Source: Hyphomicrobiales bacterium (GTDB lineage: Bacteria; Pseudomonadota; Alphaproteobacteria; Rhizobiales; Beijerinckiaceae). Taken from it: DNA of 40,808 bases. Below, piece by piece: positions 1 through 8,883 of the stretch (its first letter is position 1; each line of letters opens with the position of its first letter). Under the pieces are notes generated by a model. That model searched no databases. It was not told the DNA's origin and saw only the letters and a program-made list of their open reading frames with translations. A program made the translations under genes and the position numbers. The stretch lies in contig JAQGKD010000102.1 of the NCBI GenBank assembly GCA_028290285.1, forward strand, positions 1 through 40,808. Direction: 5' to 3'.

Positions 1-653
1 GCCGCGCGCTCGTGCTCGGGCAGGAGCCCGGCGACCACCGGATCGTCTGGTCCATTGACGGGGCGCGGGCCGCCCTCGGCGTCGATCAGGCGGATCTGGC
101 TCTTGCGCAGATCGTAGGTGCCCTTGAAATCGCGGCCACGGCCGATCGGCCATGTGATCGGCGCCGTGTCGAGCGCCAGCGTCTTCTCGATCTCGTCCAG
201 CAGGTCGAAGGGGTCGCGCGTCTCCCGGTCCATCTTGTTGATGAAGGTGACGATCGGAATGTCGCGCAGGCGGCAGACCTCGAACAGTTTGCGCGTACGC
301 GACTCGATGCCCTTGGCCGCGTCGATCACCATGATGGCGGAGTCGACGGCGGTGAGCGTGCGATACGTGTCTTCGGAGAAGTCTTCGTGGCCCGGCGTAT
401 CCAGCAGGTTGAAGACCCGGCCGTCATATTCGAAGGTCATCACCGAGGTCACGACCGAAATGCCGCGCTCACGCTCGATGCCCATCCAGTCGGAGCGGGT
501 CTGGCGCCGGTTGGCCTTGGCGCGCACCTCTCCGGCGAGCTGGATCGCGCCGCCGAACAACAGCAGCTTTTCGGTCAGCGTGGTCTTGCCCGCGTCCGGA
601 TGCGAGATGATGGCGAAGGTGCGCCGCCGGCTGACGGGATCGGATACGGACAT
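1..653 (-). CDS. prfC: Peptide chain release factor 3 (partial, N-terminal part)
   Basis: Translational GTPase that recycles RF1/RF2 from terminating ribosomes in the cytoplasm. I translated the minus strand from the ATG at 653; the frame stays open to the left edge, so only about 217 N-terminal residues are seen. The start reads [20 protein letters not shown] followed by [11 protein letters not shown], which is the RF3-type P-loop (SHPDAGKTT). The G3 motif [20 protein letters not shown] and the G4 motif NKMD follow in order. The wording of these motifs favours RF3 over EF-G or LepA. The 3' part lies outside the window. The upstream neighbour on the same strand is the RND operon, about 80 bases away, with a stem-loop between them. 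Confidence 0.93.
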   Translation of the reverse strand, partial: MSVSDPVSRRRTFAIISHPDAGKTTLTEKLLLFGGAIQLAGEVRAKANRRQTRSDWMGIERERGISVVTSVMTFEYDGRVFNLLDTPGHEDFSEDTYRTLTAVDSAIMVIDAAKGIESRTRKLFEVCRLRDIPIVTFINKMDRETRDPFDLLDEIEKTLALDTAPITWPIGRGRDFKGTYDLRKSQIRLIDAEGGPRPVNGPDDPVVAGLLPEHERA

Positions 654-685
654 GAGAACCTGAATTCGGAGAGCTGAATGGATGG

Positions 686-718
686 GGGCCGGGCTCAGCG
701 TTTAGCCCAGCCCGGCCC
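686..718. other. GC-rich stem-loop between the RND operon and prfC
   Basis: The arms GGGCCGGGCT (686-695) and AGCCCGGCCC (709-718) are perfect 10-base complements around a 13-base loop. It lies after the RND gene stop and before the prfC start. No T-run follows the stem on the minus strand, so it is not a canonical intrinsic terminator for the RND operon. It may still slow transcription or protect the mRNA end. Confidence 0.55.
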
Positions 719-733
719 AAAAATCCAATCTGC

Positions 734-3700
734 CTATTCGGCAGCCCTCGGCTCCTGAACGCCGATGGCGTCTCCCTCGCGCTGCGCCCGCGCCCGCGCC
801 CGGCTATGATCCTTTGCGATGAACGTGTAGACCGCCGGCGTCACAAACAGGGTGAACAAGGTGCCTATGGCCATGCCGGCCGCGATCACCAGGCCAATGT
901 CGAAACGGCTGCGCGCGCCGGCGCCGTTTGCGAGGATCAGCGGGACCATGGCGACGACCATGGCCGCCGTGGTCATGAGGATGGGCCGCAAGCGCACCCC
1001 GGCGGCATGTTCGATCGCATCGCGCCGCGACATGCCCTGCTCCTCCTGAAGACGGTTGGCGAATTCCGTCATCAGGATGCCGTGCTTGGTGATGAGCCCG
1101 ATCAGCGTCACCAGCCCGATCTGCGTGTAGATATTGATGCTCCCCGCGCCCATGATGCCCAGAATGTTAAGCGGCAGGAGAGCGCCGAAGATCGAAGTCG
1201 GCAGCGCGATCAGGATGATGAAGGGATCGCGGAAACTCTCGAATTGCGCGGCGAGCACGAGGAAGATGACGATCAGCGCGAAGACGAAGGTGATCGCGAG
1301 CGCACTGCCCTCCTGCACATATTGCCGCGCGTCGCCCTGGAAGTCGTAGGTGTAGCCCTCCGGGAAGGTCTCCTTCGCCTTGTCCTGAAGGAAGTCGATG
1401 GCTTCACCGAGCGTGCGGCCCGGGAAGGGCACGCCCGACAGCGTCGCGGAGCTGAGCTGCTGGAACGAGGTAAGCGCGTTCGGCTGTACCGTGTTCTTCA
1501 GCGTCGCCACCGCCGACAGCGGCACAAGCTCGCCCGTGCCTGTGCGCACCTGGTAGCGCGTCAGCCAATCGGCATCGACGCGGAATTCGCGCGGCACCTG
1601 CGGGATGACCTCGTAGCTTCGCCCATAGAGGTTGAAGCGGTTGACGTAGTTGCCTCCGAGCAATGTCGCCAGAGACGAACCGATATCCGCCATCTTGATG
1701 CCGAGCCGGTTTGCCTTGTCGGCATCGATGTTGAACTCGATCTGCGGTGTGTCGAACTTGAGATCGCTGTCCACGAAGATGAACATGCCGCTGTCGCGCG
1801 CCGCCGTCTGCACCTGGTCGAGCACCTGCGAAAGCTGCTCGTAATCACCTGTCGTGCGAATGACGAACTGCATCGGCGGACCGCCGCTGGAGCCCGGCAA
1901 GGCGGGTGGTGCGAAGGCCAGCACCTGAGCGCCGGTGATTGTGGCCAGCTTGCCCTGCAATTCCTGCAGGACCTGCTTCTGCGTGCGCTTGCGCTGCTCC
2001 CAGGGCTTCAGGAGCACGCCGACGAAAGCCTGATGCACGCCGCCGGCGCCGTTGATCGTGAAGACATGGGCCTTTTCCGGAATCTGGTCGAGCACCTTGT
2101 AGAGGGTGTCGGTCGTTGATTCGAGATAATCGAGGTTGGCATATTGCGGCGTCTTGACGAGCACGAAGAGGATACCCTGATCCTCTTCCGGAGCGAGTTC
2201 CTTGGGCGTCGTCACATACATGATCGCGGTGAGCGCGAGCACGCCCACGAGCACGAGCATGGTCATGGCGCGGAAGTTCAGCGTGCGGCTGAGGCGGCGC
2301 TGATAGCGCTGCCGCAAACGCTCGAACATCCGGTCGAGGAAAGCGACGAAGCCGCCCTGCCCCTTCTCCGAATGGGGCTTCAGCAACACCGAGCACATCA
2401 TCGGCGAAAGCGTCAGCGCAATCACGCCCGACACCACCACCGCGCCCGCCAGCGTGAATGCGAATTCGCGGAACAGCGCGCCCGTCAGACCCGCGACGAA
2501 GCCGATGGGCGCATAGACCGCCGCCAGCGTGATCGTCATGGAGATGACCGGCAGCGCGATTTCCCGCGCTCCCTTGATGGAAGCATCGTACGGCGTCATG
2601 CCATCCTCGATGTGGCGGTAGATGTTCTCCACCACCACGATGGCGTCGTCGACAACGAGCCCGATGGCCAGCACTAGCGCCAGCAGCGTCAGCAGGTTGA
2701 TCGAATATCCCAGCACCAGCAGCATGATCATCACGCCGACGAGCGACAGCGGGATTGTGACGATGGGGATCAGCGTCGAACGCAGATTGCCGAGGAACAG
2801 GAAGATCACGATGACGACGATGATCGCCGCCTCGCCGAGCGTCTTTGCGACTTCCGAAATCGAGGCGCGAATGAACTCCGTCGCGTCATAGGCGATGGCC
2901 GCATCGACACCCGTGGGCAGTTGCGCCTGAATATCGGGGAAGGCCTTGCGCACATTGTCGATGACGGTGAGCGGATTGGCGGTGGGCGTCGCATAAACGC
3001 CGATGAACACGGCTTTCACACCATCGAAGACCGAGGACGAATCCACGGATTCCGGGCCGAGCTCGACATCCGCGATGGCGCCCAGGCGGATGAGGCTGTC
3101 GCCGCGCGCGGACACGACAAGTTGCGCGAAGGCCTTCGCACTGTCGAGCGAGGTCAGCGCATTGATGCTGGTCTGCGTGAAGTCGCCCTTGATCTGGCCG
3201 GCAGCGGAGGTGAAGTTGTTGGCTGCCAGCGCCGCCTTCACGTCCGCCGGCGTCACGCCGCGCGCCGCCATCCGGTTCGGATCGAGCCAGACGCGCATCG
3301 CGAAGGTCTGCCCGCCGAGGATCTGCGCATTGCCGACGCCGTCGAGCGTCTGCAGCTTCGGCTGAACGACGCGTGTCAGATAGTCGGTAATCTGCGAGGG
3401 CGTCAGGACCTTCGAATTGAAGGACATGTACATCAGGGCATAGCCCTGCCCCGTCTGCTTCACGACGATCGGGTCGTTGGCCTCGCGCGGCAGCGCGCCG
3501 CGCACCTGATTGACCTTCGAGAGCACGTCTGTGACGGCGCGGTCGGGATTGGCGTTCAGGCGCAGGTTGAGCGTGATGAGCGACACGTTCTGCTGCGAGT
3601 TCGAGACGATCGTGTCGATACCCTCGGTGCTCGCGACCGCCTGCTCGATCGGCGTGGTGATGAAGCCCTTGATGAGGTCGGCGTTGGCGCCCGGATAGCT

Positions 3701-3850
3701 GGTGGTAATCGTGATCGTGGTCTGCGACAGCTCCGGATATTGCCGGATCTGCAGCTTGAAAGCCGCCTGCAAACCAACGAGGAGGATCAGAAGGCTCACG
3801 ACGGTCGCAAGGACGGGCCGCCGGATGAAGAGGTCTGTAAAGGATCCCAT
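734..3850 (-). CDS. RND efflux permease, HAE1 family
   Basis: Inner-membrane proton-driven pump of the AcrB/MexB type, 1038 residues, the usual length for the family. The N-terminus begins with the family pattern FIRRPVLATVVSLLILLVG. The proton-relay pair is present at Asp401-Asp402 (GLVVDDAIVVVEN), followed by dense transmembrane segments in both halves (about 340-500 and 860-1010) and two large periplasmic loops. It is the second gene of a two-gene operon; the adaptor gene ends 10 bases upstream of its start. No TolC-type outer-membrane gene and no adjacent regulator are present, so the outer-membrane partner must be elsewhere. Substrate cannot be deduced; the HAE1 character points to hydrophobic or amphiphilic compounds rather than metals. 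Confidence 0.93.
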   Translation of the reverse strand: MGSFTDLFIRRPVLATVVSLLILLVGLQAAFKLQIRQYPELSQTTITITTSYPGANADLIKGFITTPIEQAVASTEGIDTIVSNSQQNVSLITLNLRLNANPDRAVTDVLSKVNQVRGALPREANDPIVVKQTGQGYALMYMSFNSKVLTPSQITDYLTRVVQPKLQTLDGVGNAQILGGQTFAMRVWLDPNRMAARGVTPADVKAALAANNFTSAAGQIKGDFTQTSINALTSLDSAKAFAQLVVSARGDSLIRLGAIADVELGPESVDSSSVFDGVKAVFIGVYATPTANPLTVIDNVRKAFPDIQAQLPTGVDAAIAYDATEFIRASISEVAKTLGEAAIIVVIVIFLFLGNLRSTLIPIVTIPLSLVGVMIMLLVLGYSINLLTLLALVLAIGLVVDDAIVVVENIYRHIEDGMTPYDASIKGAREIALPVISMTITLAAVYAPIGFVAGLTGALFREFAFTLAGAVVVSGVIALTLSPMMCSVLLKPHSEKGQGGFVAFLDRMFERLRQRYQRRLSRTLNFRAMTMLVLVGVLALTAIMYVTTPKELAPEEDQGILFVLVKTPQYANLDYLESTTDTLYKVLDQIPEKAHVFTINGAGGVHQAFVGVLLKPWEQRKRTQKQVLQELQGKLATITGAQVLAFAPPALPGSSGGPPMQFVIRTTGDYEQLSQVLDQVQTAARDSGMFIFVDSDLKFDTPQIEFNIDADKANRLGIKMADIGSSLATLLGGNYVNRFNLYGRSYEVIPQVPREFRVDADWLTRYQVRTGTGELVPLSAVATLKNTVQPNALTSFQQLSSATLSGVPFPGRTLGEAIDFLQDKAKETFPEGYTYDFQGDARQYVQEGSALAITFVFALIVIFLVLAAQFESFRDPFIILIALPTSIFGALLPLNILGIMGAGSINIYTQIGLVTLIGLITKHGILMTEFANRLQEEQGMSRRDAIEHAAGVRLRPILMTTAAMVVAMVPLILANGAGARSRFDIGLVIAAGMAIGTLFTLFVTPAVYTFIAKDHSRARARAQREGDAIGVQEPRAAE

Positions 3851-3860
3851 GATGGCGCTC

Positions 3861-5018
3861 CTATTCGCGCTTCAGGCGGGCAGGAGCCTGCAATCCGGCC
3901 TTCGGATCGATGCGCACACGGGCATTGGGCTGCAACTTGAGCTGTCCCTCGGTAACCACCTTGTCGCCGGCGGCGACGCCGTCGGTGAGGGTCACCCGAT
4001 CGCCGCGCGTGTCGCCGGTCTTCACCACGCGGCGCTCCACGATCATCGCCTCGTCGCCAGCCGCGGGCGCCGCCTGCGCCGTGCCAGCGGCGGCCGGAGC
4101 CGGCTTCACGACATAGACCGTGTCGCCATAGAGCGAATAGGACACTCCGGTACGCGGCACCGTCACCACCTCGCGGGCCTCGCCGACGAGAACGGCGACA
4201 TTGGCGAACATGCCGGGCTTCAGCACCCGGTCGGGGTTGGCCACCTGCGCGCGCACGAGAATGGTGCGTGACTCAATGCTCACCCGCGCGTCGATCGAAC
4301 CGATCTTGCCGGCGAAAACCTTGCCCGGGAAAGCATCGACTGCGATCTCGATGGGCTGATCGATCTTGATCTTGCCGATATCCTGCTCGGGGATCGGGAA
4401 ATCGACGTCGATGGGATCGAGCTGCTGCAAGGTGACGATGGATGTTCCCGGCGAGACATATTGCCCGACATCGATCTTGCGCAGGCCGAGACGCCCCGAG
4501 AACGGCGCCATCAGAGCCTTCTGGGCGATCAGCGCGCGCGTGCGGTCGGCCGCTGCCGACGCGGAATCACGCTGCGCCAGGGCAGTATCCACATTGGCCG
4601 CGGTGGTCGATCCGCCGCTTACCAGCTGACGCTGGCGATCCAGCGAGAGATCCGCGTTCTTGAGCGTCGCCAGATTGGACTTCAGATCGGCCTGTTCGAC
4701 GGTGTCGTCGATCTGCACGAGGATCTGGCCCTTTTCGACGTCCTGCCCGGATTCAAAGCGGATCGCGCGCACAACGCCACCGACCTGCGGGGAGACATCG
4801 ATGCCCTGCACGGCGCGAAACGTTCCGATCGCGGGCAGCCGGGACTGCCAGGACTCGGTCTTGGCCTCCGCCACAGCCACCGCCTGCAGGGGTCTCGGCG
4901 CCCCCGCGATAAAGCCCTTGATCATTTCCGGCTTCACGAAAAACTGGAAATAGCCGAGCCCGCCCGCGAGGCCCGCGAGCAGCAGGAACACGATCAGAAA
5001 TGCAAATGCACGTTTCAT
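3861..5018 (-). CDS. RND efflux periplasmic adaptor (membrane fusion protein)
   Basis: HlyD/AcrA-type adaptor of 385 residues linking the permease to an outer-membrane channel. Residues 5-25 form one hydrophobic N-terminal anchor (FAFLIVFLLLAGLAGGLGYF). A lipoyl-like half motif (GGVVRAIRFESGQDVEKGQI) precedes the helical hairpin and the second half motif (APFSGRLGLRKIDVGQYVSP), then a beta-barrel and a membrane-proximal domain. I chose the ATG at 5018 (MKRAFAFL), which places a Lys-Arg pair directly before the anchor; an in-frame ATG at 5054 would add 12 uncharged-to-basic residues and has no better ribosome site. It is first in the operon, with the permease 10 bases downstream. The AcrA-like Ala-rich insert near residues 320-335 is low complexity. 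Confidence 0.92.
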   Translation of the reverse strand: MKRAFAFLIVFLLLAGLAGGLGYFQFFVKPEMIKGFIAGAPRPLQAVAVAEAKTESWQSRLPAIGTFRAVQGIDVSPQVGGVVRAIRFESGQDVEKGQILVQIDDTVEQADLKSNLATLKNADLSLDRQRQLVSGGSTTAANVDTALAQRDSASAAADRTRALIAQKALMAPFSGRLGLRKIDVGQYVSPGTSIVTLQQLDPIDVDFPIPEQDIGKIKIDQPIEIAVDAFPGKVFAGKIGSIDARVSIESRTILVRAQVANPDRVLKPGMFANVAVLVGEAREVVTVPRTGVSYSLYGDTVYVVKPAPAAAGTAQAAPAAGDEAMIVERRVVKTGDTRGDRVTLTDGVAAGDKVVTEGQLKLQPNARVRIDPKAGLQAPARLKRE

Positions 5019-5259
5019 GAAACACCGGCCTGACGCCGCGAGGGCGCCCTTCATTCGGAATTCAGGGAGCCGTTCAGGACCGCCTCGCGGTCTCGCTCTG
5101 GGGGGAACGGCCTTCGCACCTTACTCAATACAGGGCGCCCGCACACCCCCTGAACCGGCAAGGTCGATCATACCTGAACGAATTAGTGGCTAACGTCCGA
5201 AAAGTCACGTCGAAAGCGTGTCACGATTGAGAGGCTCCATGCAGCTCTCTCACTCAATA

Positions 5260-5273
5260 TGGACAATTGTTCA
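5260..5273. promoter_or_regulatory. Candidate operator palindrome in the divergent intergenic region
   Basis: TGGACAATTGTTCA is a near-perfect 14-base palindrome (core ACAATTGT) sitting between the divergently transcribed efflux operon and the PepSY gene. AT-rich palindromes of this size are common regulator sites, but no regulator gene is adjacent and no second copy was seen. The rest of 5055-5321 shows nothing else I can name. Confidence 0.3.
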
Positions 5274-5321
5274 TTTGCAGCCCAGCGCGACCGTATCCAT
5301 ACAGGGGACGAAGGAGCCCCC

Positions 5322-6281
5322 ATGTCCCAAGCCCTTCTTCTGCGCCTGCACCGCTGGATTTCACTCGTTTTTGCGCTCCCGCTGCTGGTGGTGATCGGCA
5401 CGGGGCTCATCCTCTCCTTCCAGCCGATCGTGCAGATGTCCTCGATCCGGCCCAACATGCTGACCGCGGAAAAACTCGAGAGCTACGTGAAGCGCTTCGA
5501 TCCGCAGGGGCAGGCTCGCAACCTGTCGGTGGATGCCTACGAAAACACGCTCACGCTTAACGGCGTCGGCCCGGACGGCTCCATCGATGTCGACCTCGCA
5601 ACGGGCGAAGAGGCGACGGCGGACGACGGATGGATTTCCGACCTGTTCTCGAACAGCCGCCGCCTGCACGAGCATTTCCTCTTCAATCTGGGCTGGGTGG
5701 TCACCGCGTCCACCTATGCGATGATAGCTCTCGCCTCGCTTGGCGTGCTGATGGGCTGGCCGCGCCTGCGCAACACGGTATCGGGCTGGCACAAGGGCAT
5801 CGCCTGGTTCCTTCTCCCCTTCATCATGGTGAGTCTCGTCTCGGGGCTGGGCGTCGCCTATGGCATCACGTTCGCACCCGCCCAGGCCAACGTCGCCGGC
5901 GCGCCGCGCGCACAGCCGGTTGCTCTCCTCGAAGCCGTGCGGCTGGTCTCGGCTCACACCGACCCGTCAAACCTCCTGTCCCTGGGAACGCGCGGCGGAC
6001 GCCAGCTCGCCCGCATCGTGGAAAATGGCGAGGTTCGGGCCTATCGGGTGACGCGCGAGGGATTGCAGCCCGGCCCACGAAACTGGCCGCGTCTGCTGCA
6101 CGAAGGCAATTGGCTCGGGATCTGGTCGGGCCTCGCCAACGCAGTCACGTCGCTCGCCATGCTCGCCCTCCTGGGAACGGGCCTCGTGATCTGGGCGCGC
6201 CGCAAATTCCGCCGTCCGACACGCGAGAGATCCCGCAGGTCCGTCCCCGCGGCGCAGACTGCTGAAGGAGAGATCAGATGA
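5322..6281 (+). CDS. PepSY-associated transmembrane (PepSY_TM) protein
   Basis: Integral membrane protein of 319 residues. Hydrophobic segments lie at about 13-35, 124-146, 160-182 and 268-292, with extracytoplasmic stretches between them. Histidines sit at helix ends (H10, H116, H118, H157, H260: LHRW, LHEHF, WHKG, LLHEG), the arrangement of PepSY_TM proteins that are thought to bind haem or act in iron and electron-transfer processes. The start at 5322 is set by AAGGAG at 5311-5316; an ATG 63 bases upstream lies in the divergent promoter region and would add a polar tail. The gene stands alone, with the sigma-54 promoter of the next operon behind it. The precise role is unknown; a small iron-reductase-like function is inference. 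Confidence 0.8.
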   Translation: MSQALLLRLHRWISLVFALPLLVVIGTGLILSFQPIVQMSSIRPNMLTAEKLESYVKRFDPQGQARNLSVDAYENTLTLNGVGPDGSIDVDLATGEEATADDGWISDLFSNSRRLHEHFLFNLGWVVTASTYAMIALASLGVLMGWPRLRNTVSGWHKGIAWFLLPFIMVSLVSGLGVAYGITFAPAQANVAGAPRAQPVALLEAVRLVSAHTDPSNLLSLGTRGGRQLARIVENGEVRAYRVTREGLQPGPRNWPRLLHEGNWLGIWSGLANAVTSLAMLALLGTGLVIWARRKFRRPTRERSRRSVPAAQTAEGEIR

Positions 6282-6362
6282 TAATTGAGGCATATGCCTG
6301 ATATTCGCGCCATGTCAGCCTGATGTCTAACCTGTCTGCACCGTCCCTGAACAGAAATTCAG

Positions 6363-6378
6363 TGGCACTCCGCTTGCT
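6363..6378 (+). promoter_or_regulatory. Sigma-54 (-24/-12) promoter of the Anbu operon
   Basis: TGGCAC (6363-6368), five bases, then TTGCT (6374-6378) match the RpoN consensus TGGCAC-N5-TTGCW at every defined position. Transcription would start near 6389, about 40 bases before the TTG start at 6429. A 12-base palindrome AGGCATATGCCT at 6288-6299 lies upstream where an activator could bind. RpoN promoters need an enhancer-binding protein; NtrC is the natural candidate but its site was not identified. Confidence 0.8.
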
Positions 6379-6428
6379 TGCAAGGTTAAATCACGACAGG
6401 TGTTGTCGACAGGCGGGAGTGGGCAGGC

Positions 6429-7862
6429 TTGGATCAGGGGCGCTTTTTCGATGAAATGAAACAGCCCGACGGGCTTCCCCGTGCGGTCTATGAACGGGTG
6501 AACCGGTGGCTGGCCTCCGCACCTCAGGAGCTTCTCGCATCCCGGCGCAGCCAGGCCGAACTGATGTTCCGCCGCATCGGCATCACCTTCGCAGTCTATG
6601 GCGAAAAAGACGCCTCCGAGCGGCTGATCCCCTTCGACATCATCCCGCGCGTGCTCGGCCGCTCCGAATGGACCCGCCTTGAAGCAGGCCTGATCCAGCG
6701 CGTGAAGGCGCTTAATCTGTTTCTCGCCGACATTTACGGTGCGGGCGAGGTCATCAAGGCGGGCGTCATTCCCTCCGACATCGTCTATCGCAACCCGCAT
6801 TACCGGCCTGAAATGTCGGGCCGTCGCGTGCCGCACGATATTTACGTGCAGATCTCCGGCATCGACATCGTCCGCATCGATGCGAATGATTTCTATGTTC
6901 TCGAGGACAACGCCCGCACGCCGTCGGGCGTCTCCTACATGCTGGAGAACCGCGAGGTGATGATGCGCCTCGTGCCGGAACTCTTCGCGCAACATCGCGT
7001 CGCCCCCGTCGAGAATTATCCGGATGCGCTGCTGGCCTGCCTGAAGTCCGTATCGCCCCGCTCGGCCGGTGGCGATCCGACCACCGTGCTGCTGACACCA
7101 GGGCAGTTCAATTCGGCCTATTACGAGCACTCGTTCCTTGCCGACAAGCTCGGCGTGGAGCTGGTCGAGGGCCGGGACCTGCTGGTGCGCGACGACATCG
7201 TCTACATGCGCACGACGCAGGGACCCAAGCGCGTCGATGTCATCTATCGCCGCATCGACGACGACTTTCTAGACCCCCTCGCCTTCCGGCCCGATTCCGC
7301 ACTGGGCGTTCCCGGCCTGATGAGCGCCTATCTTGCCGGCAATGTAACGCTCGCCAACGCGGTGGGCACGGGCATCGCCGACGACAAGGCCGTCTACACC
7401 TACGTGCCCGAGATCATCCGCTTCTATCTCGGCGAGGAACCGCTGTTGAAGAATGTGCCGACCTGGCGCTGCCGCGAGCCGGACGCTCTCAAATACGTGC
7501 TCGAACATCTCTCCGAACTCGTCGTGAAGGAGGTCAACGGTTCCGGCGGCTACGGCATGCTCGTAGGCCCGCACGCGACGCGCGCCGAGATCGACGCTTT
7601 CGCCGCGAAAGTGGCGCATGATCCGGCAGGCTTCATCGCCCAGCCCACTCTCTCGCTCTCGACCTGCCCGGCCTCCTTCGACGAGGGCATCGGCCCACGT
7701 CACGTCGACCTGCGCCCCTTCGTCCTCGCCGGCGCCGATGGCATCCGCGTCATCCCCGGCGGCCTCACGCGCGTGGCCCTGAAGGAAGGTTCGCTTGTCG
7801 TGAATTCAAGCCAGGGCGGCGGCACCAAGGACACCTGGGTCGTCGACGACGAGCCGATTTGA
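6429..7862 (+). CDS. Circularly permuted ATP-grasp type 2 protein (DUF404/DUF407)
   Basis: Predicted ATP-grasp ligase of 477 residues, a family proposed to form amide or peptide-type bonds. The conserved early motif FDEM is at residues 7-10. YVLEDNARTPSGVSYMLENR (about 156-175) and DVIYRRIDDDFLDPLAF follow, then NAVGTGIADDKAVYTYVPE (about 310-328). The ATP-binding lysine and glycine loop are at K367 and 371-376 (VVKEVNGSGGYG), near the end because of the circular permutation. The start is TTG at 6429, chosen because the FDEM motif lies before the first ATG (6456); GGGAG at 6415-6419 is a possible ribosome site. It leads the operon with alpha-E, transglutaminase-like and Anbu genes, a conserved combination in bacteria whose product is unknown. 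Confidence 0.9.
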   Translation: MDQGRFFDEMKQPDGLPRAVYERVNRWLASAPQELLASRRSQAELMFRRIGITFAVYGEKDASERLIPFDIIPRVLGRSEWTRLEAGLIQRVKALNLFLADIYGAGEVIKAGVIPSDIVYRNPHYRPEMSGRRVPHDIYVQISGIDIVRIDANDFYVLEDNARTPSGVSYMLENREVMMRLVPELFAQHRVAPVENYPDALLACLKSVSPRSAGGDPTTVLLTPGQFNSAYYEHSFLADKLGVELVEGRDLLVRDDIVYMRTTQGPKRVDVIYRRIDDDFLDPLAFRPDSALGVPGLMSAYLAGNVTLANAVGTGIADDKAVYTYVPEIIRFYLGEEPLLKNVPTWRCREPDALKYVLEHLSELVVKEVNGSGGYGMLVGPHATRAEIDAFAAKVAHDPAGFIAQPTLSLSTCPASFDEGIGPRHVDLRPFVLAGADGIRVIPGGLTRVALKEGSLVVNSSQGGGTKDTWVVDDEPI

Positions 7863-7916
7863 CATGAGCGCCATTGCCCCCGCTTCGTTGAAACCCGATC
7901 ATTCGCGAGCCGCCTG

Positions 7917-8876
7917 ATGCTGTCCCGCACTGCCGACAATCTGTACTGGCTCGCGCGCTACATGGAACGAGCCGACTTCCTGGCCCGCATCATCGAAGCG
8001 ACGCAGCGCCTCTCCACGCTCCCAACCGCCTACGGGGGCACCGGCTCGGAATGGGAAAGCACGCTCAATGCCGCCGGCGCGCTCGAAGATTACGAACGCG
8101 CCTACGACGTGGTCACCGAGGCGGATGCGATCCACTTCCTGGCCTTCGACTCGAAAAACCCCTCGTCGATCCAGAGCTGCATCGAGCTCGCCCGCACCAA
8201 TGCGCGCGCGGTCCGGACAGCGCTGACGATCGAGATGTGGCAGTCGATCAACACTGGCTGGCTCGAACTGAAACGCTACGAATCCTCGCTCGGCGCCAAT
8301 GGCAGCGTCGATCGCATCGAACTCGCGCGGTTCCTGGATTTCGTAAAGAAGACCTCTCTCGATTTCGACGGCTCGGCTCATCGCACCATGCTGCGCAACG
8401 ACGCCTACTGGTTCTCGCGGCTCGGCCTCTACGTCGAACGCGCAGACACGACGGCGCGCATTCTCGATGTGAAATACCACGTGCTTCTGCCCGAGACGGA
8501 AGCGGTGGGCGGCACGGTGGATTACTTCCAATGGACAGCCATCCTGCGCGCCGTTTCAGCGCTGACCGCCTATCACTGGGTCTATCGCGACGGCATCCAG
8601 CCGTGGCTCGTTGCCGACCTCTTGATCCTGCGGCCCGAAATGCCGCGTTCGCTGCATTCGTGCTACGAGAATATCGTGCGCCTGCTGGACTCCATCTCGC
8701 GCGCCTACGGACGCCAGGGTCCGTCCCAGCGTCAGGCCCGCAACGTCCTGACGCGGCTCGAGAATGCCTCGATCAAGGAGATCTTCGGGACGGGTCTGCA
8801 CGAGTTCCTGACCGCCTTCGTCGAAGACAATGACCGGCTCGGTTCGAGCATCGCCGAACAATATCTGATCGATTGA
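7917..8876 (+). CDS. Alpha-E domain protein (DUF403)
   Basis: All-helical cytoplasmic protein of 319 residues beginning with the family signature MLSRTADNLYWLARYMERAD. No catalytic motif is known for the family, which almost always travels with circularly permuted ATP-grasp proteins and transglutaminase-like proteins and is thought to act with them. The ATG overlaps by one base the TGA of a 17-codon reading frame at 7864-7917, which begins just after the ATP-grasp stop; translation could be coupled through it. No strong ribosome site lies in front of 7917, which fits coupling. The next gene follows 7 bases after the stop. Confidence 0.9.
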   Translation: MLSRTADNLYWLARYMERADFLARIIEATQRLSTLPTAYGGTGSEWESTLNAAGALEDYERAYDVVTEADAIHFLAFDSKNPSSIQSCIELARTNARAVRTALTIEMWQSINTGWLELKRYESSLGANGSVDRIELARFLDFVKKTSLDFDGSAHRTMLRNDAYWFSRLGLYVERADTTARILDVKYHVLLPETEAVGGTVDYFQWTAILRAVSALTAYHWVYRDGIQPWLVADLLILRPEMPRSLHSCYENIVRLLDSISRAYGRQGPSQRQARNVLTRLENASIKEIFGTGLHEFLTAFVEDNDRLGSSIAEQYLID

Positions 8877-8883
8877 GGCCTAG

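Noticed and set aside
806..2119. Long plus-strand open frame opposite the RND permease
   Set aside because: Arg/His/Asp-rich translation without any domain, antisense to a well supported gene; typical shadow in GC-rich DNA.
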